64,000 bases of DNA from an uncultured Methanolobus sp. GTDB taxonomy: Archaea > Halobacteriota > Methanosarcinia > Methanosarcinales > Methanosarcinaceae. Numbering within the stretch: position 1 is the first letter of the stretch; the number at the start of each line of letters is the position of its first letter. The position numbers were made by a program, and so were the translations under genes. Where the stretch lies: positions 2,170,001 through 2,234,000 of the forward strand of contig NZ_OY762426.1 in NCBI RefSeq assembly GCF_963665675.1, in the 5' to 3' direction. Positions 27,540 to 37,260 of the stretch are shown one piece after another. Under the pieces are notes generated by a model. The model saw only the letters and a program-made list of their open reading frames with translations. It had not been told where the DNA came from and did no database searches.

Positions 27540-28775
27540 TTATGCAAACATACTGTGTGGTGTATTCTGTTCTTCTTCCTCGGAAACAACCTTTTCGTAT
27601 GCTTCAAGAAGGTCCTGCATGGTTATGCTTTCTCCACGTCTTCTAAGGACGAACATACCTGCTTCCTTTGTGATGACTTTTATATCGGCGCCACTGAGAG
27701 CATTTGTCATTTTTGCAAGTTTATCAAAGTCCACATCATCTGCAAGATTCATTTTACGGGTGTGGATCTTGAATATCTCGCTTCTGCCCTTCTCATCAGG
27801 AAGTGGAACTTCGATCACACGGTCAAAACGTCCGGGACGGAGCAGCGCAGGGTCAAGAAGATCTATCCTGTTGGTTGCAGCAATAACCTTGACATTCTTT
27901 GTTGCGTCAAAACCATCCATCTCGGCAAGAAGCTGAAGCATTGTACGGTTCACTTCTGCTGAACCTGTTGTGCCGTCGTGTGTACGCATGCCACCTACTG
28001 CATCTATCTCATCAATGAAAAGGATGGATGGGGACTTGTCGCGGGCCATCTGGAACACATCTTTGACCAGACGCGCGCCCTCGCCGACAAACTTCTGCAC
28101 AAGGTCTGAACCGGACATTCTTATGAATGTGGCGTTTGCTCTTGAGGCAACTGCCTTTGCAATGAGTGTTTTTCCTGTGCCCGGGGCGCCGTACATCAGC
28201 ACACCTGTGGGAGGCTCGATGCCTATCTTCTCGAATAGTTCAGGTTCAAGTAGCGGCAGTTCCACAGACTCAATAACCTCTTTCAACACATCATCAAGGC
28301 CGCCTATCATATCATAGTCGATTCCCGGGGAATTAATAAGTTCCATGACCTGCGCGCGTACATCGGCGGCTCTGGATATTATAGATATAATAGAGAATGC
28401 GGCATTCACGCATACTCTCATGCCTGCCTCCACATCAAGGTTGGTCGGGATCTTTGTCACAACTTCCTGATTGTTGCCGTGCTGCCTGATAAGTGCCTGT
28501 CCATTATCCACCTCCATAACTGTGGCGATGAACAGCGGCGGGGTTGTAAGCTGCTCTATCTGTCTTCTGAGCTTATTTGTTTCTTCAAGGTAATTGTTTG
28601 CAAGCATGCTTGATTCAAGCAATTTTGCCCGCATGTTTTCGTTATTGACTTTAAGTAATTCGATCTCGTGAAGTAATGATTCTACATCTTTTTCGTCAAG
28701 ACTGTCAGACTCTATCTGCGTCTTGATTTTTGAACTAATGCTGTCAATTGGTGATTCTGCACTGCTATTTGACAT
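27540..28775 (-). CDS. pan: Proteasome-activating nucleotidase PAN
   Basis: AAA+ unfoldase that feeds proteins into the archaeal 20S proteasome. The 411 residues have the N-terminal coiled coil (about 28-78), an OB domain (80-130), and the AAA domain with Walker A GAPGTGKTLIAKA at 196-208, Walker B ILFIDEIDAVGG at 251-262 and the SRH ATNRIDLLDPALLRPGRFD. The C-terminus SMFA ends with a Hb-F-X variant of the HbYX docking motif. It is next to tRNA-Glu and is transcribed away from the 29-31 kb genes. This looks like conserved chromosomal DNA inside the accessory region. Confidence 0.96.
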   Translation of the reverse strand: MSNSSAESPIDSISSKIKTQIESDSLDEKDVESLLHEIELLKVNNENMRAKLLESSMLANNYLEETNKLRRQIEQLTTPPLFIATVMEVDNGQALIRQHGNNQEVVTKIPTNLDVEAGMRVCVNAAFSIISIISRAADVRAQVMELINSPGIDYDMIGGLDDVLKEVIESVELPLLEPELFEKIGIEPPTGVLMYGAPGTGKTLIAKAVASRANATFIRMSGSDLVQKFVGEGARLVKDVFQMARDKSPSILFIDEIDAVGGMRTHDGTTGSAEVNRTMLQLLAEMDGFDATKNVKVIAATNRIDLLDPALLRPGRFDRVIEVPLPDEKGRSEIFKIHTRKMNLADDVDFDKLAKMTNALSGADIKVITKEAGMFVLRRRGESITMQDLLEAYEKVVSEEEEQNTPHSMFA

Positions 28776-29254
28776 AGGGACTTAGTATGGGTATCATCAG
28801 ATATAAAACCAACTGCATCAATGGACCGTGCTTTTGCTTGCAGCATCCTTGTTTTTAGTCATTTTCTTTTGTACGGGTTAAATGTAATTTTCAGACCTAT
28901 TCACAAAAAACACTGTTTGTGTTATTATCTCTGCTAATTTCATGCATTAACTGATTTAAGACCTTTAATTCTAATTATAATGTCTTATAATCTGTTTTAA
29001 CCTGCATCCTACACTTTATTGCTACCCAAATTCGACAAAGAACGAAATATTTATCTATTATTATTGCAGTTGTTCTATTGTTGACAAATCATGTGATTTG
29101 TTTTGTTTGTGTTAATTGCGTTGATGTGGAAATAAAGCTCTAATATTGCTTTAATTCACTTCAAAACAAGTGCAGACGATTATTAGAGCAAATATTTATA
29201 TAATATTAAAACCATGTAAGTAATTGTGAAGCACAGAGAAACAGTGTGTTCCTG
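28776..29254. promoter_or_regulatory. 480-base A/T-rich intergenic region with TATA-like sequence
   Basis: Divergent region between pan (reverse) and the 29255/29377 genes (forward). AATATTTATATAATATTA at about 29191-29208 fits an archaeal TATA box about 50-60 bases before the small coupled reading frame. No gene is recognised. Confidence 0.5.
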
Positions 29255-29380
29255 ATGTATTCACAAGATAACGGATCAAGATTAAAAGAGCAATACCATG
29301 AGTCTGAGGGGATAAATGGTTTTGTGAATCCATCAATATCTGAGGGGATGAATGGATCCGCAAAGAGGCAAAAAGGATGA
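29255..29380 (+). CDS. Possible 41-residue leader peptide coupled to the next gene
   Basis: An ATG-started frame of 41 residues (MYSQDNGSRLKEQYHESEGI...) ends with TGA in an ATGA overlap with the 29377 gene. It contains a duplicated block, TCTGAGGGGATAAATGG at 29303 and TCTGAGGGGATGAATGG at 29339, so two SEGI/MNG repeats appear in the peptide. It could be a coupled small protein or a leader frame. Confidence 0.4.
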   Translation: MYSQDNGSRLKEQYHESEGINGFVNPSISEGMNGSAKRQKG

Positions 29381-30330
29381 AGGTTCGGCTTGAGATCATC
29401 AACGACGATGGCACTAAAAAAGCAAGCGCCGAGTTTGAGTATGCTGACAGGCATAGCCTGGAGGCATTCTTGAACATATATGCAGACGAAACTAGTACTA
29501 TTTCCGAACCTTCGTCCAATTCATCTAATCCGATGCAGAAAGCATCATCTGTTAATTCTACTAATTCTCAGGTAAATGTCGCTGAACATAATACATACCA
29601 ACCACAATTTGTTCAGCAGCAGCCACCTATGATTTCTCAACAGCCAGCACAGCAGGCTGATCTGTCACAGCAATACCAGCAACAGTATTCACAGTTGCCA
29701 GTACAGCAAACACAGATACCTTCACAGCATGTGTTGCCGCAGGCACAGCAGTCCAGGCAGGCTTATGTGCCACAGCTAGGGCAGAATTGTGTTCCAAATC
29801 CACTAAATGATTATCAATTGCCGCCGCAATATATACAACCCAATACACTGCCTCCTGCGGGGGTCCAGCAATATGGGTATGGGCAGCCGACACCACCATT
29901 GTCACCTACGGTCCGCCAAACAATGAATCCTAACCAACAGGTGAGGTCGGCTGTGCCTTATATTGAAGCTTCTGCACAGGTTCAGTGTCAGACAGCACCA
30001 CAGCGCAAGGTTCCTTCACTTCATGACAGGATGAATGACAGTTCACTAACTATCAATGAGCGTCTGGAACTTTTCCTTAAGTATGAATACCCAAGAATCT
30101 GGTTCTCATCACAGGATATACAGAAGCAGTACGAGCGCATTTACGGTGAAATAAAACAGAGTACGGTGTCTACATATCTCTCACGCATGTTCCGCAAGAA
30201 TATTCTTGCCCGCAGAGGAAACAGGACACAACGTGAATATCGCTACATTGCAGACGAGCTTGAGTCTGAATCTGAAATGAGCATTGACCAGATGGCATCA
30301 ATGCCACAGGATTACAGATTCCAGTACTGA
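29377..30330 (+). CDS. Gln/Pro-rich protein with C-terminal winged-helix-like domain
   Basis: 317 residues in three parts: an N-terminal strand-helix domain (MKVRLEIINDDGTKKASAEF, then RHSLEAFLNIYAD); a disordered region at about 45-210 very rich in Gln, Pro and Ser (QQYQQQYSQLPVQQTQIPSQ); and a C-terminal winged-helix-like region (LFLKYEYPRIWFSSQDIQKQ, then KQSTVSTYLSRMFRKNILAR). The last part suggests DNA binding. The layout is unusual for an archaeon; I do not recognise a named family. Start ATG overlaps the 41-residue frame. Confidence 0.75.
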   Translation: MKVRLEIINDDGTKKASAEFEYADRHSLEAFLNIYADETSTISEPSSNSSNPMQKASSVNSTNSQVNVAEHNTYQPQFVQQQPPMISQQPAQQADLSQQYQQQYSQLPVQQTQIPSQHVLPQAQQSRQAYVPQLGQNCVPNPLNDYQLPPQYIQPNTLPPAGVQQYGYGQPTPPLSPTVRQTMNPNQQVRSAVPYIEASAQVQCQTAPQRKVPSLHDRMNDSSLTINERLELFLKYEYPRIWFSSQDIQKQYERIYGEIKQSTVSTYLSRMFRKNILARRGNRTQREYRYIADELESESEMSIDQMASMPQDYRFQY

Positions 30331-30417
30331 TTTTTTGATTTTAGATCTCCTATTTTATCATTGTTTTTCTGTAAACCACTGTCAGGTATTTAACAGACTT
30401 TTGACATACAGATTCTC

Positions 30418-30654
30418 ATGCGTTCACCACAGGACCTTTCACAACTGGGTTCACTACTCGTGCTCATTGGATTTTTCCTTGTTTTTGCTGGTATGATAGT
30501 TTCTTCTTTCAATAGCAGTGGAACTTTTGGAGGCCTGATTATGATAGGTCCGATTCCCATTGCTTTTGGTTCATCTCCTGAGATCACGTCTACAATGCTC
30601 TGGGCAGGCGTTCTTATAGCATTGATCTATCTTGTTGCGAGGAGGAAGTTCTGA
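30418..30654 (+). CDS. DUF131 (TIGR00304-like) small membrane protein
   Basis: 78 residues with two membrane segments: LGSLLVLIGFFLVFAGMIVS and MLWAGVLIALIYLVA, separated by the conserved GGLIMIGPIPIAFGS motif of the archaeal DUF131 family. Function unknown. It shares one base with the next gene, a second DUF131 protein (stop TGA at 30652-30654, start at 30654). Confidence 0.85.
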   Translation: MRSPQDLSQLGSLLVLIGFFLVFAGMIVSSFNSSGTFGGLIMIGPIPIAFGSSPEITSTMLWAGVLIALIYLVARRKF

Positions 30655-30974
30655 TGTTTGGAACTTATTTGATTGTCAGTGGGATGCTTATGATAGTGGT
30701 TGGTTTTGCGTTAATTTGTATTTCAGGTGTAATTAACTCTAAAAACACAGAAAAAAGAGATGAATACTTTTTAAAAGCAAATTCTGGTTCCTTTTACTCT
30801 TCATCTGGTGGTAATGAATATAGTCCGGTTTCTGATAAAACAGAGGTAAGGGGAGGCGGTCTCATCATGTTAGGCCCCATTCCGATTATAATCGGTTCAG
30901 ATAACAAGAGTGCCAGGACATTGATGATACTGGCAATTGTGCTGATGCTGTTGTATTTCCTGATATTCATGTGA
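30654..30974 (+). CDS. DUF131 small membrane protein, second copy
   Basis: 106 residues. Like its neighbour it has an N-terminal membrane segment (GMLMIVVGFALICISGVI), the GGLIMLGPIPIIIGSDN motif and a C-terminal segment (LMILAIVLMLLYFLIF), but a 45-residue hydrophilic loop is inserted before the motif. The start ATG overlaps the upstream stop by one base, so the two are translated as a pair. Presumably a tandem duplication with divergence. Confidence 0.85.
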   Translation: MFGTYLIVSGMLMIVVGFALICISGVINSKNTEKRDEYFLKANSGSFYSSSGGNEYSPVSDKTEVRGGGLIMLGPIPIIIGSDNKSARTLMILAIVLMLLYFLIFM

Positions 30975-31090
30975 ATAGTGTGGTGACGCAGTGATATTGT
31001 TAACAAGTCTGATTCGGTTATTTTAAATGAAACACGCATGCAATCCGTCTGTGAATATGTTTATACGCTTTTGGCTCAATACACATATTG

Positions 31091-33073
31091 ATGCGTCCTT
31101 TCAAACTGGTTTCGGAGTATAGTCCAAAGGGTGACCAGCCCAAAGCAATTTCCCGGCTAACTGAGGGTATGCTTGCAGGAAAAAAGCACCAGACTTTGCT
31201 TGGTGTGACGGGTTCCGGGAAAACTTTTACTGTGGCTAATGTAATTCAGAATGTGCAGAAACCCACTCTGGTTATTGCTCACAACAAAACCCTTGCAGCG
31301 CAGCTCTTTTCGGAGTTCCGGGCGTTCTTCCCGGATAATGCTGTGGAGTATTTTGTCAGTTATTATGATTATTACCAGCCTGAGGCTTATTTGCCTACAA
31401 CTGATACTTACATTGAAAAGGATGCGTCAATCAACGAAGAAATTGATCGGCTGAGACTTTCGGCAACCAAGTCTTTGCTGGAGCGCAAAGACGTGATTGT
31501 GGTTTCCAGTGTATCCTGTATTTACAACCTGGGTTCTCCTGAAGAGTGGAGGGCTATGTCTGTTATGCTTACCCCCGGAATGGAGATAGACAGGCCGGCT
31601 TTCCTTGAGTCGTTGATCAATATTCAATACGAGAGAAACGATGTTGATTTTACTCAGGGTACTTTCCGCTTGCGTGGGGATACTATTGAGATCTTCCCTG
31701 CACAGGAGAAGGAGGGAATCAGGATCGAGCTTTTTGGTGATGAGATAGACAGGATAGCTTATTTTGACACGGTTACCGGAAAAGCGCTGGAGGAAGTTCT
31801 TCCAGGGGATACTATTGGCATCTATCCTGCCAAGCACTTCGTTATGCCGGAAGAATATATTGACAAGGCGCTGGGCACAATTGAAGCTGAACTTCATGAC
31901 AGGCTTGCTGTGCTGAGGTCGGAGAATCGTTTACTTGAGGCTCAAAGGCTGGAGCAGAGGACCAAGTTTGACATGGAGATGGTCCGTGAGCTTGGTTATT
32001 GTAGCGGTATTGAGAATTACTCCCGGCACTTTGACGGCCGCCGTCCCGGTGAGCCTCCATCGTCCCTGCTTAATTTCTTCCCTGAAGATTATCTTCTTGT
32101 TATTGATGAGTCGCATGTGACCATCCCGCAGATTCGTGGAATGCACAACGGTGACAGGGCAAGGAAGCAGTCGCTGGTGGAGTATGGTTTCAGGCTGCCT
32201 TCGGCTCTTGATAACAGGCCGCTTCGTTATGATGAGTTTGAAAGAAGACTTGACAATGTGATCTATGTTTCTGCAACCCCTGCGGAGTATGAGGTTGAGA
32301 AGAGCAAGGCTGTGGTGGAGCAGATCATCAGGCCAACTGGTCTTGTTGATCCTGATATTTCTGTCAGGCCGGTTGAGAATCAGGTGGATGACCTCATCGG
32401 TGAGATCCGCAAGGTTACGGAGAAGGGATTCAGGACTCTTGTGACGACGCTGACCAAGAGGATGTCCGAGGATCTGACGGAGTATCTTCTGGAACTGGGT
32501 ATCAGGGTGCGTTATATGCATTCGGATATCGATACTCTTCAACGTGCAGAGATCGTCAGGGATTTGAGAAAAGGAGAGTTTGATGTGCTTATAGGAATCA
32601 ACCTGCTGCGAGAGGGTCTTGATATTCCAGAGGTTGCTTTTGTTGCAATACTGGATGCTGACAAGGAGGGTTTCCTGCGCTCGGAGCGCTCGCTTATCCA
32701 GACCATCGGACGTGCTTCGAGAAATTCAGAAGGACGTGTCATTCTCTATGCTGACAATATGACCGGCTCTATGGAGCGTGCTATTAACGAAACTGAAAGG
32801 CGCCGTAAGCTCCAGATGGAGTTTAACGAGAAGCACGGTATTACGCCAACAACTATCCGCAAGGCTCTGCAGAAGGAGCTTGTGGAGGGCGAGAAATACC
32901 ATCCCACGTCCGGTGTTATGGCTATTGCCGAGGACGCTTCGGCACGCGAGATCAAAGATATTATCATCGATCTTGAAGCTGATATGCACCTTGCCGCCAA
33001 GAATCTTGAATTCGAGAGGGCGGCAGAACTTCGAGACAGGATAAAGGAGCTTCGAGAAGAGTATTCTCTGTGA
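31091..33073 (+). CDS. uvrB: Excinuclease ABC subunit B
   Basis: Damage-verification helicase of bacterial-type nucleotide excision repair, acquired by mesophilic archaea. 660 residues from ATG 31091 (TTG 31088 is in frame just before). Walker A is [10 protein letters not shown] (about residues 38-47), the beta-hairpin region [20 protein letters not shown], the DEAD-box [11 protein letters not shown] and motif [17 protein letters not shown]. The C-terminal UVR motif ([18 protein letters not shown]) binds UvrC. uvrA and uvrC are not in the window. A TTTATACG TATA-like sequence lies near 31058. Confidence 0.98.
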   Translation: MRPFKLVSEYSPKGDQPKAISRLTEGMLAGKKHQTLLGVTGSGKTFTVANVIQNVQKPTLVIAHNKTLAAQLFSEFRAFFPDNAVEYFVSYYDYYQPEAYLPTTDTYIEKDASINEEIDRLRLSATKSLLERKDVIVVSSVSCIYNLGSPEEWRAMSVMLTPGMEIDRPAFLESLINIQYERNDVDFTQGTFRLRGDTIEIFPAQEKEGIRIELFGDEIDRIAYFDTVTGKALEEVLPGDTIGIYPAKHFVMPEEYIDKALGTIEAELHDRLAVLRSENRLLEAQRLEQRTKFDMEMVRELGYCSGIENYSRHFDGRRPGEPPSSLLNFFPEDYLLVIDESHVTIPQIRGMHNGDRARKQSLVEYGFRLPSALDNRPLRYDEFERRLDNVIYVSATPAEYEVEKSKAVVEQIIRPTGLVDPDISVRPVENQVDDLIGEIRKVTEKGFRTLVTTLTKRMSEDLTEYLLELGIRVRYMHSDIDTLQRAEIVRDLRKGEFDVLIGINLLREGLDIPEVAFVAILDADKEGFLRSERSLIQTIGRASRNSEGRVILYADNMTGSMERAINETERRRKLQMEFNEKHGITPTTIRKALQKELVEGEKYHPTSGVMAIAEDASAREIKDIIIDLEADMHLAAKNLEFERAAELRDRIKELREEYSL

Positions 33074-33165
33074 ATGCCTCCTTTTTTAAATACAGCCCCG
33101 GACTTATATTCATTATCAGGCGAAAAGATTATATTGGAAAAAGCACTGTATTGGGTGTCCAAACT

Positions 33166-33237
33166 GCGCTGGTGGTTTAGTGGCTATGACTGAGGCCTTC
33201 CAAGCCTTAAACCCGGGTTCGAATCCCGGTCGGCGCA
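33166..33237 (+). tRNA. tRNA-Gly (anticodon TCC)
   Basis: Acceptor GCGCTGG pairs with TCGGCGC; anticodon stem GAGGC/GCCTT around loop CTTCCAA gives anticodon TCC (Gly). T arm CCGGGTTCGAATCCCGG. Discriminator A, no CCA. 92 bases after uvrB. Confidence 0.95.
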
Positions 33238-33468
33238 CTCAATTTTTTTTAGTGGAAATTATAACTTAATAGCTTGTTTTTTACAAGCTCATCTTTTATT
33301 GTTTACAAATTGTTTTTGGGCTTTTTATGTTAATGGACTACCCGTGAAAACTAGATTTTATTATCATTAATTTCCGTGATATCTGGAAGTTTGTATTCAA
33401 TAATATAACAAATCCAAAAAACAATTAAAAAGATACTTTCTATCATGAGATTACAATTCAAATGCTAC

Positions 33469-33912
33469 TTATACGAACTTTGTGAACCCTTTCTCCACTT
33501 CTTCTAAAAACCATTTGATTTTATCCTCTAAAACCCCAATAGTTATATTATCTGGTAAATCACTTTTCATGTGTTCATGGTAAGCTAATCTAAGCACTTT
33601 AAAATCATCTTTTAACCAAGGGTGATACAGATTTGCCAGCATATTTATTCTGTTAAAATTAGATTCAGCAACTTTCAAATCATTTAAGTCCGCAAAAGAA
33701 GTACTTTGATTTCGTAGGCTTACATAAAATGATTGATTCAATGAATAAATCTCTTCTAGTTTTTCCCTACGAAGGGCACGATTTTCGTTTTTGATATTAC
33801 GTGATGCTAGAACAGTATTACTTACAATTCCACCTATAATAGTTAATGCTCCACCAACAATTACAGGTAATAATGGCAATAAATCACTTAAATAATAAAT
33901 TGAACTACTCAT
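33469..33912 (-). CDS. Membrane-anchored coiled-coil hypothetical protein
   Basis: 147 residues. One N-terminal membrane helix (LLPLLPVIVGGALTIIGGIV) is followed by a charged helical region (NIKNENRALRREKLEEIYSL) and a mainly helical rest ending EEVEKGFTKFV. Such short anchored proteins are common in accessory regions of methanogens; no function can be given. A pentanucleotide-rich A/T leader lies upstream. Confidence 0.6.
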   Translation of the reverse strand: MSSSIYYLSDLLPLLPVIVGGALTIIGGIVSNTVLASRNIKNENRALRREKLEEIYSLNQSFYVSLRNQSTSFADLNDLKVAESNFNRINMLANLYHPWLKDDFKVLRLAYHEHMKSDLPDNITIGVLEDKIKWFLEEVEKGFTKFV

Positions 33913-34175
33913 ACGGATACCCCCACACGTTAATAACTATTTGTAGGTCATGCTTTTTCATTTTAAGTAATTATTGATTTCAATAAATTAAACAGGTCTG
34001 TAGTATCTGTGCAGACTTCCGCTTTCATTTTTCCTATTGTTATGGATTGCAGGCTATTGGGTTGCTACTTTGTGACTACTAGTCTGCACATAGGTGCATG
34101 GAGCGCTTCAACGGCACGCATTCATTCCACTTATAAAGCAATAGCTTCACAAGAACGCTTTCATTAAATAATGCA

Positions 34176-34760
34176 CTAATTCACACTAATGGAATTTATT
34201 ATAGTATTAATGATTTCTTTATCTTCTTTATAATATTCCAATTTAGCTATTCCAGTCACAGCAATAAACTTTTTTCCGTCATAAATTATCAGACTTCTTC
34301 CACCATATTTATGATCGCGAATCATGTTCTCGTATGCTTGACACCCATTTATAGTGACAATATAGCCTATACTAGGATCTTGAGTGGTATCCTCTACTGC
34401 ATCCTCAAGAGACTTGTACTTAGAAACAATTTCAAACACTCTGACACTACTTTCTGTTTCAGGATTTGTAACTGTGATAAATCTGTCAACACTTGTAACA
34501 TCCCAATTATCAGGGTGCCAAATAGTGATTTTCATATGATTTGTGTATGAACTATAATTAGATTTTATGTATGAACTAGTACTCAATTTTGTGTATGTAA
34601 TATTTGATTTTGTATAAGAGTACGTACTGTTATTTATCATTAGTATTACACATAATAATGTACATAGCACTAATGCACATAACACACAAAAATAAGTAAA
34701 TGCATCCTTTCTTTTAATCATTTTCCAATACCTGTCTTGACATTTGATGTTTCTGGGCAA
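34176..34760 (-). CDS. Membrane-anchored extracytoplasmic protein, PsbP-like domain possible
   Basis: 194 residues from ATG 34760; ATG 34721 (MIKRKDAFTYF) is a likely start. One membrane helix (FCVLCALVLCTLLCVILMI) then a Ser/Thr/Tyr-rich linker (STSSYIKSNYSSYTNH) and an outside domain with WHPDNWDVTSVDRFITVTNP, SLEDAVEDTTQD and IYDGKKFIAVTGIAKLEYY. This resembles small PsbP/DcrB-like lipid-facing domains of methanogen surface proteins, but I cannot be certain. Confidence 0.55.
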   Translation of the reverse strand: MPRNIKCQDRYWKMIKRKDAFTYFCVLCALVLCTLLCVILMINNSTYSYTKSNITYTKLSTSSYIKSNYSSYTNHMKITIWHPDNWDVTSVDRFITVTNPETESSVRVFEIVSKYKSLEDAVEDTTQDPSIGYIVTINGCQAYENMIRDHKYGGRSLIIYDGKKFIAVTGIAKLEYYKEDKEIINTIINSISVN

Positions 34761-34987
34761 TATTTATTAAATGTTTACTACTCAATAAAAGCAAAGATAT
34801 TTAATATGTATGTTTTGTAAATTTGCAGGCTCAAAGACATATTGAAAATGAGAAAACCTAAAATAGATTTTTTGATATAAATCAGTAAGTCATACGTCGA
34901 ACAATCCTTCGGTATAAGGAGCATAGGGGAGCCGGCTCCTCTATGTACTAGCTCAGAAAATGTCATATAATGCAAAAATCCCAAATT

Positions 34988-36266
34988 CAGTACTTCGCTA
35001 TTTTTCCCTCCTTTTTCTCCTTACCGCTATTCATCTACCTCAAACACCGCACTACCAATTGAACCCTTAAGTTTCTTCTAAACCATTCCTCAACAAACAG
35101 GATAAATCTGTCAAACCTGAACCTATCCTCATCAATTGTTTGAGGACCTCGTTTTACAATCGTAAAATGCTTTTTCTGAATTAGGAGCCATGTATTTCTA
35201 AGCAGGAACGATACCAATGTAAAAAAGTACCTGAAAGTAACGTTCCTTGTCGATGTTCTGGGTTTGACTATATTCCTCATCCTGTAAGACGATTCGATTG
35301 CAAACCTTCTTCTATAGACCGTGCTAATCTTCCGGGGCTTCCAGTTGAGCCCATAAACAACAAAACCCAGGTTTTCGCATCCTTTTTTATTCCTTTTACC
35401 TTTCATGTACTTGACATCAATAACGATATTTAGCCGAACCTCTTTCTTCTGAGGATTCTTCATAACATATTGCGAATCCCTTGCCTTTCTACCAATAAGT
35501 AGTCGTTTGATCACGTTTCCTTTTTTAACTACAGGAGTAATATGAGGAATGTCTTTGTTCTGTAAGAACTCAAAGACATCAACAGAGCTAAACTCTCTGT
35601 CCAAACAAAGAACCTTGATCTTAAGATCAAGGTTCCCTATCAGATCAACGAAATAAGCGAGGTAATTGATCTTTGTTTCACTTCTTTCTACTGGAAGAAC
35701 GGATATAGTGAACCTCTCATTCTTGTTTATGATGGACAATGAAATATATGAATAGAAAGAGTTTGTAGATTTTTTTGCCTGTCCACGTATGACGTAGTTT
35801 TCATTGGATGAATCAGTTTCTCCATAGTAAGGGTCATTTGTAAAGTCAATAGCAAACTCATACTTTTTCTCAGTTTTTAGAGTACTAATAGGACCTTGAA
35901 GTAGAATCTTTGCATTTAACCGGATTAGTTCTTCAAGATCCAATTTATTGAGATGATATCTTGTAGATGTTTCACAAGGAACGTCTTGATAGTGTTTCGA
36001 CATGGAATGAACTGAACTTTTTTCTACTGCCATACATATAGCAGCATAAAATAGGTCTTTACAGGTAAGAGAACCATTGATATTAATGGCGATATTATCA
36101 GTAAGAGGTTTTAGAACAGCATTGATACATTGTTTTGGTCTTAACTCGACTTTAGAAGGGGTGCTGGAATTGAATTTTAGAAACGACATATGGCGGCGTT
36201 CTCGCCGCATATAAAGCTATCGAAAGGCACTACTTTGTGACCGAGTGGAAAATTAGCAAACTACTG
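34988..36266 (-). mobile_element. ISH3-family element, copy A (1279 bp)
   Basis: Ends CAGTACTTCGCTATTTTTCC (left) and the complement of CAGTAGTTTGCTAATTTTCC (right). AATT flanks both sides, a likely 4-base part of the duplication. It is almost identical to the element at 45938-47216, in opposite orientation: only four amino acid differences are visible in the transposase. Confidence 0.9.
35035..36210 (-). CDS. ISH3-family transposase, copy A
   Basis: 391 residues. Catalytic D-D-E positions appear as FAIDFTNDPYYG, VLCLDREFSSVDV and RFAIESSYRMRN. ISH3 transposases are about this length and found only in archaea. The formal start lies in a hairpin (ATATGCGGCG-AGAA-CGCCGCCATAT); a second Met (MSFLKFNSST) right after the hairpin may be the one used. 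Confidence 0.93.
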   Translation of the reverse strand: MRRERRHMSFLKFNSSTPSKVELRPKQCINAVLKPLTDNIAININGSLTCKDLFYAAICMAVEKSSVHSMSKHYQDVPCETSTRYHLNKLDLEELIRLNAKILLQGPISTLKTEKKYEFAIDFTNDPYYGETDSSNENYVIRGQAKKSTNSFYSYISLSIINKNERFTISVLPVERSETKINYLAYFVDLIGNLDLKIKVLCLDREFSSVDVFEFLQNKDIPHITPVVKKGNVIKRLLIGRKARDSQYVMKNPQKKEVRLNIVIDVKYMKGKRNKKGCENLGFVVYGLNWKPRKISTVYRRRFAIESSYRMRNIVKPRTSTRNVTFRYFFTLVSFLLRNTWLLIQKKHFTIVKRGPQTIDEDRFRFDRFILFVEEWFRRNLRVQLVVRCLR

Positions 36267-36738
36267 AATTTATATTTCTTATACAAATGATTTACTACTT
36301 CTTCGTTTTTTTCAGGTGACATCACTTTCAAATGCTTTAAGTCGGTTTCAATATCATATAGTTTTTAGGGTCCTTTAGAACTGACACTCAAATAAAGGGA
36401 GTACATGCCTTATTTTTCATTGCAAATATGCTGTAAGTGCTCCCCCACAAAAAGTACATTTTTAAAGCTGTTTAATTTTCAAAATAAAGACTATTTATAT
36501 TTGAATTGGAAAATAAAGTGTCAATTTCCCCTAAATTCATTCCATATTATAAGTTTTATAAGACCGTCTATTGATTGCGTTTTCATATAAACAAAAAAGT
36601 ATGGGAATAAAGGGCTATTAAACTTTTAATGCCATAATGATTCATTATTATAGTACAATTTATTAAATAAACGGATTAGATGATGTACTTTAGTGAGGGG
36701 AGTTTAAATAAATATCAATATAAAGAAAATAAGGATTT
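36267..36738. other. Non-coding A/T-rich stretch
   Basis: No gene that I can support. A 61-codon open frame at 36405 has no family features. It lies between ISH3 copy A and a decayed SLATT-type gene, and may be decayed coding DNA. Confidence 0.5.
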
Positions 36739-37260
36739 TTATAACTGGAAATGAATGTCATTTTGAAAGGGGCCTAATAGTTTTACTAAAGCACCCGTAT
36801 AATTAATCCAAAGTTTTCTATGATTAAAAAGAGCGTCCCACGCATTGAGTACTGAAAGAAAACTGCTCATAATGAGGGCAAATGTAGTAAAATATTTACC
36901 AAAATCAACCTATATTGTAGACAGACCTATCAGAATAGTAGTCGCAGCAGATATCAAAGCTCCAAAAACAACGACATAGTAGGCTTTTTTTTTATTATCC
37001 GTTCGTTTTCTTGGGGCTGTCAATTTTGTTGGGGTTGAGCAATTACCAATTACATAATGCAAATGAATGAATTGGGTTGATTATTTGAAAACGCGATCAT
37101 AAGAATGTACAATTAGTCAGTATTACAATTTATGGGAAAATGCTATCCAAGAAGAATTGCTCTAACACCAAAGTTTTTGACAGCCCCGTTTTCTTTCAAA
37201 CTTAGAGATTATCTCTTGTATATCATTTTCAAAGATATCAATGTCTACTTTAAAATCCAT
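36739..37260 (-). pseudogene. SLATT/DUF4231-like two-helix membrane protein, broken by MITE and TAG
   Basis: Joining the reverse-strand pieces across the MITE at 37013-37187 gives MDFKVDIDIFENDIQEIISK, KKKAYYVVVFGALISAATTI and, after an in-frame TAG, VDFGKYFTTFALIMSSFLSV and LWINYTGALVKLLG. Two membrane helices followed by a W-x2-Y helix are the SLATT/DUF4231 pattern, a family tied to nucleotide-dependent pore effectors. It then loses similarity and stops at 36739. TAG can encode pyrrolysine in this lineage, so a readthrough product is not excluded, but the MITE alone would break it. Confidence 0.7.
37013..37187 (+). mobile_element. MITE family 3, intact copy (175 bp, 8-bp duplication)
   Basis: Ends GGGGCTGTCAA and TTGACAGCCCC; flanked on both sides by GTTTTCTT (37005-37012, 37188-37195), a clear 8-base target duplication. 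GGGGCTGT ends and an 8-base duplication match the IS1595 family (tentative). It has no open frame and interrupts a SLATT-type gene. Confidence 0.92.

Noticed and set aside
27529..27936. Forward frames over the 3' part of pan
   Set aside because: Antisense shadows of the PAN AAA domain.
36405..36590. 61-codon frame between ISH3 copy A and the SLATT pseudogene
   Set aside because: No ribosome binding site or domain; random in appearance.
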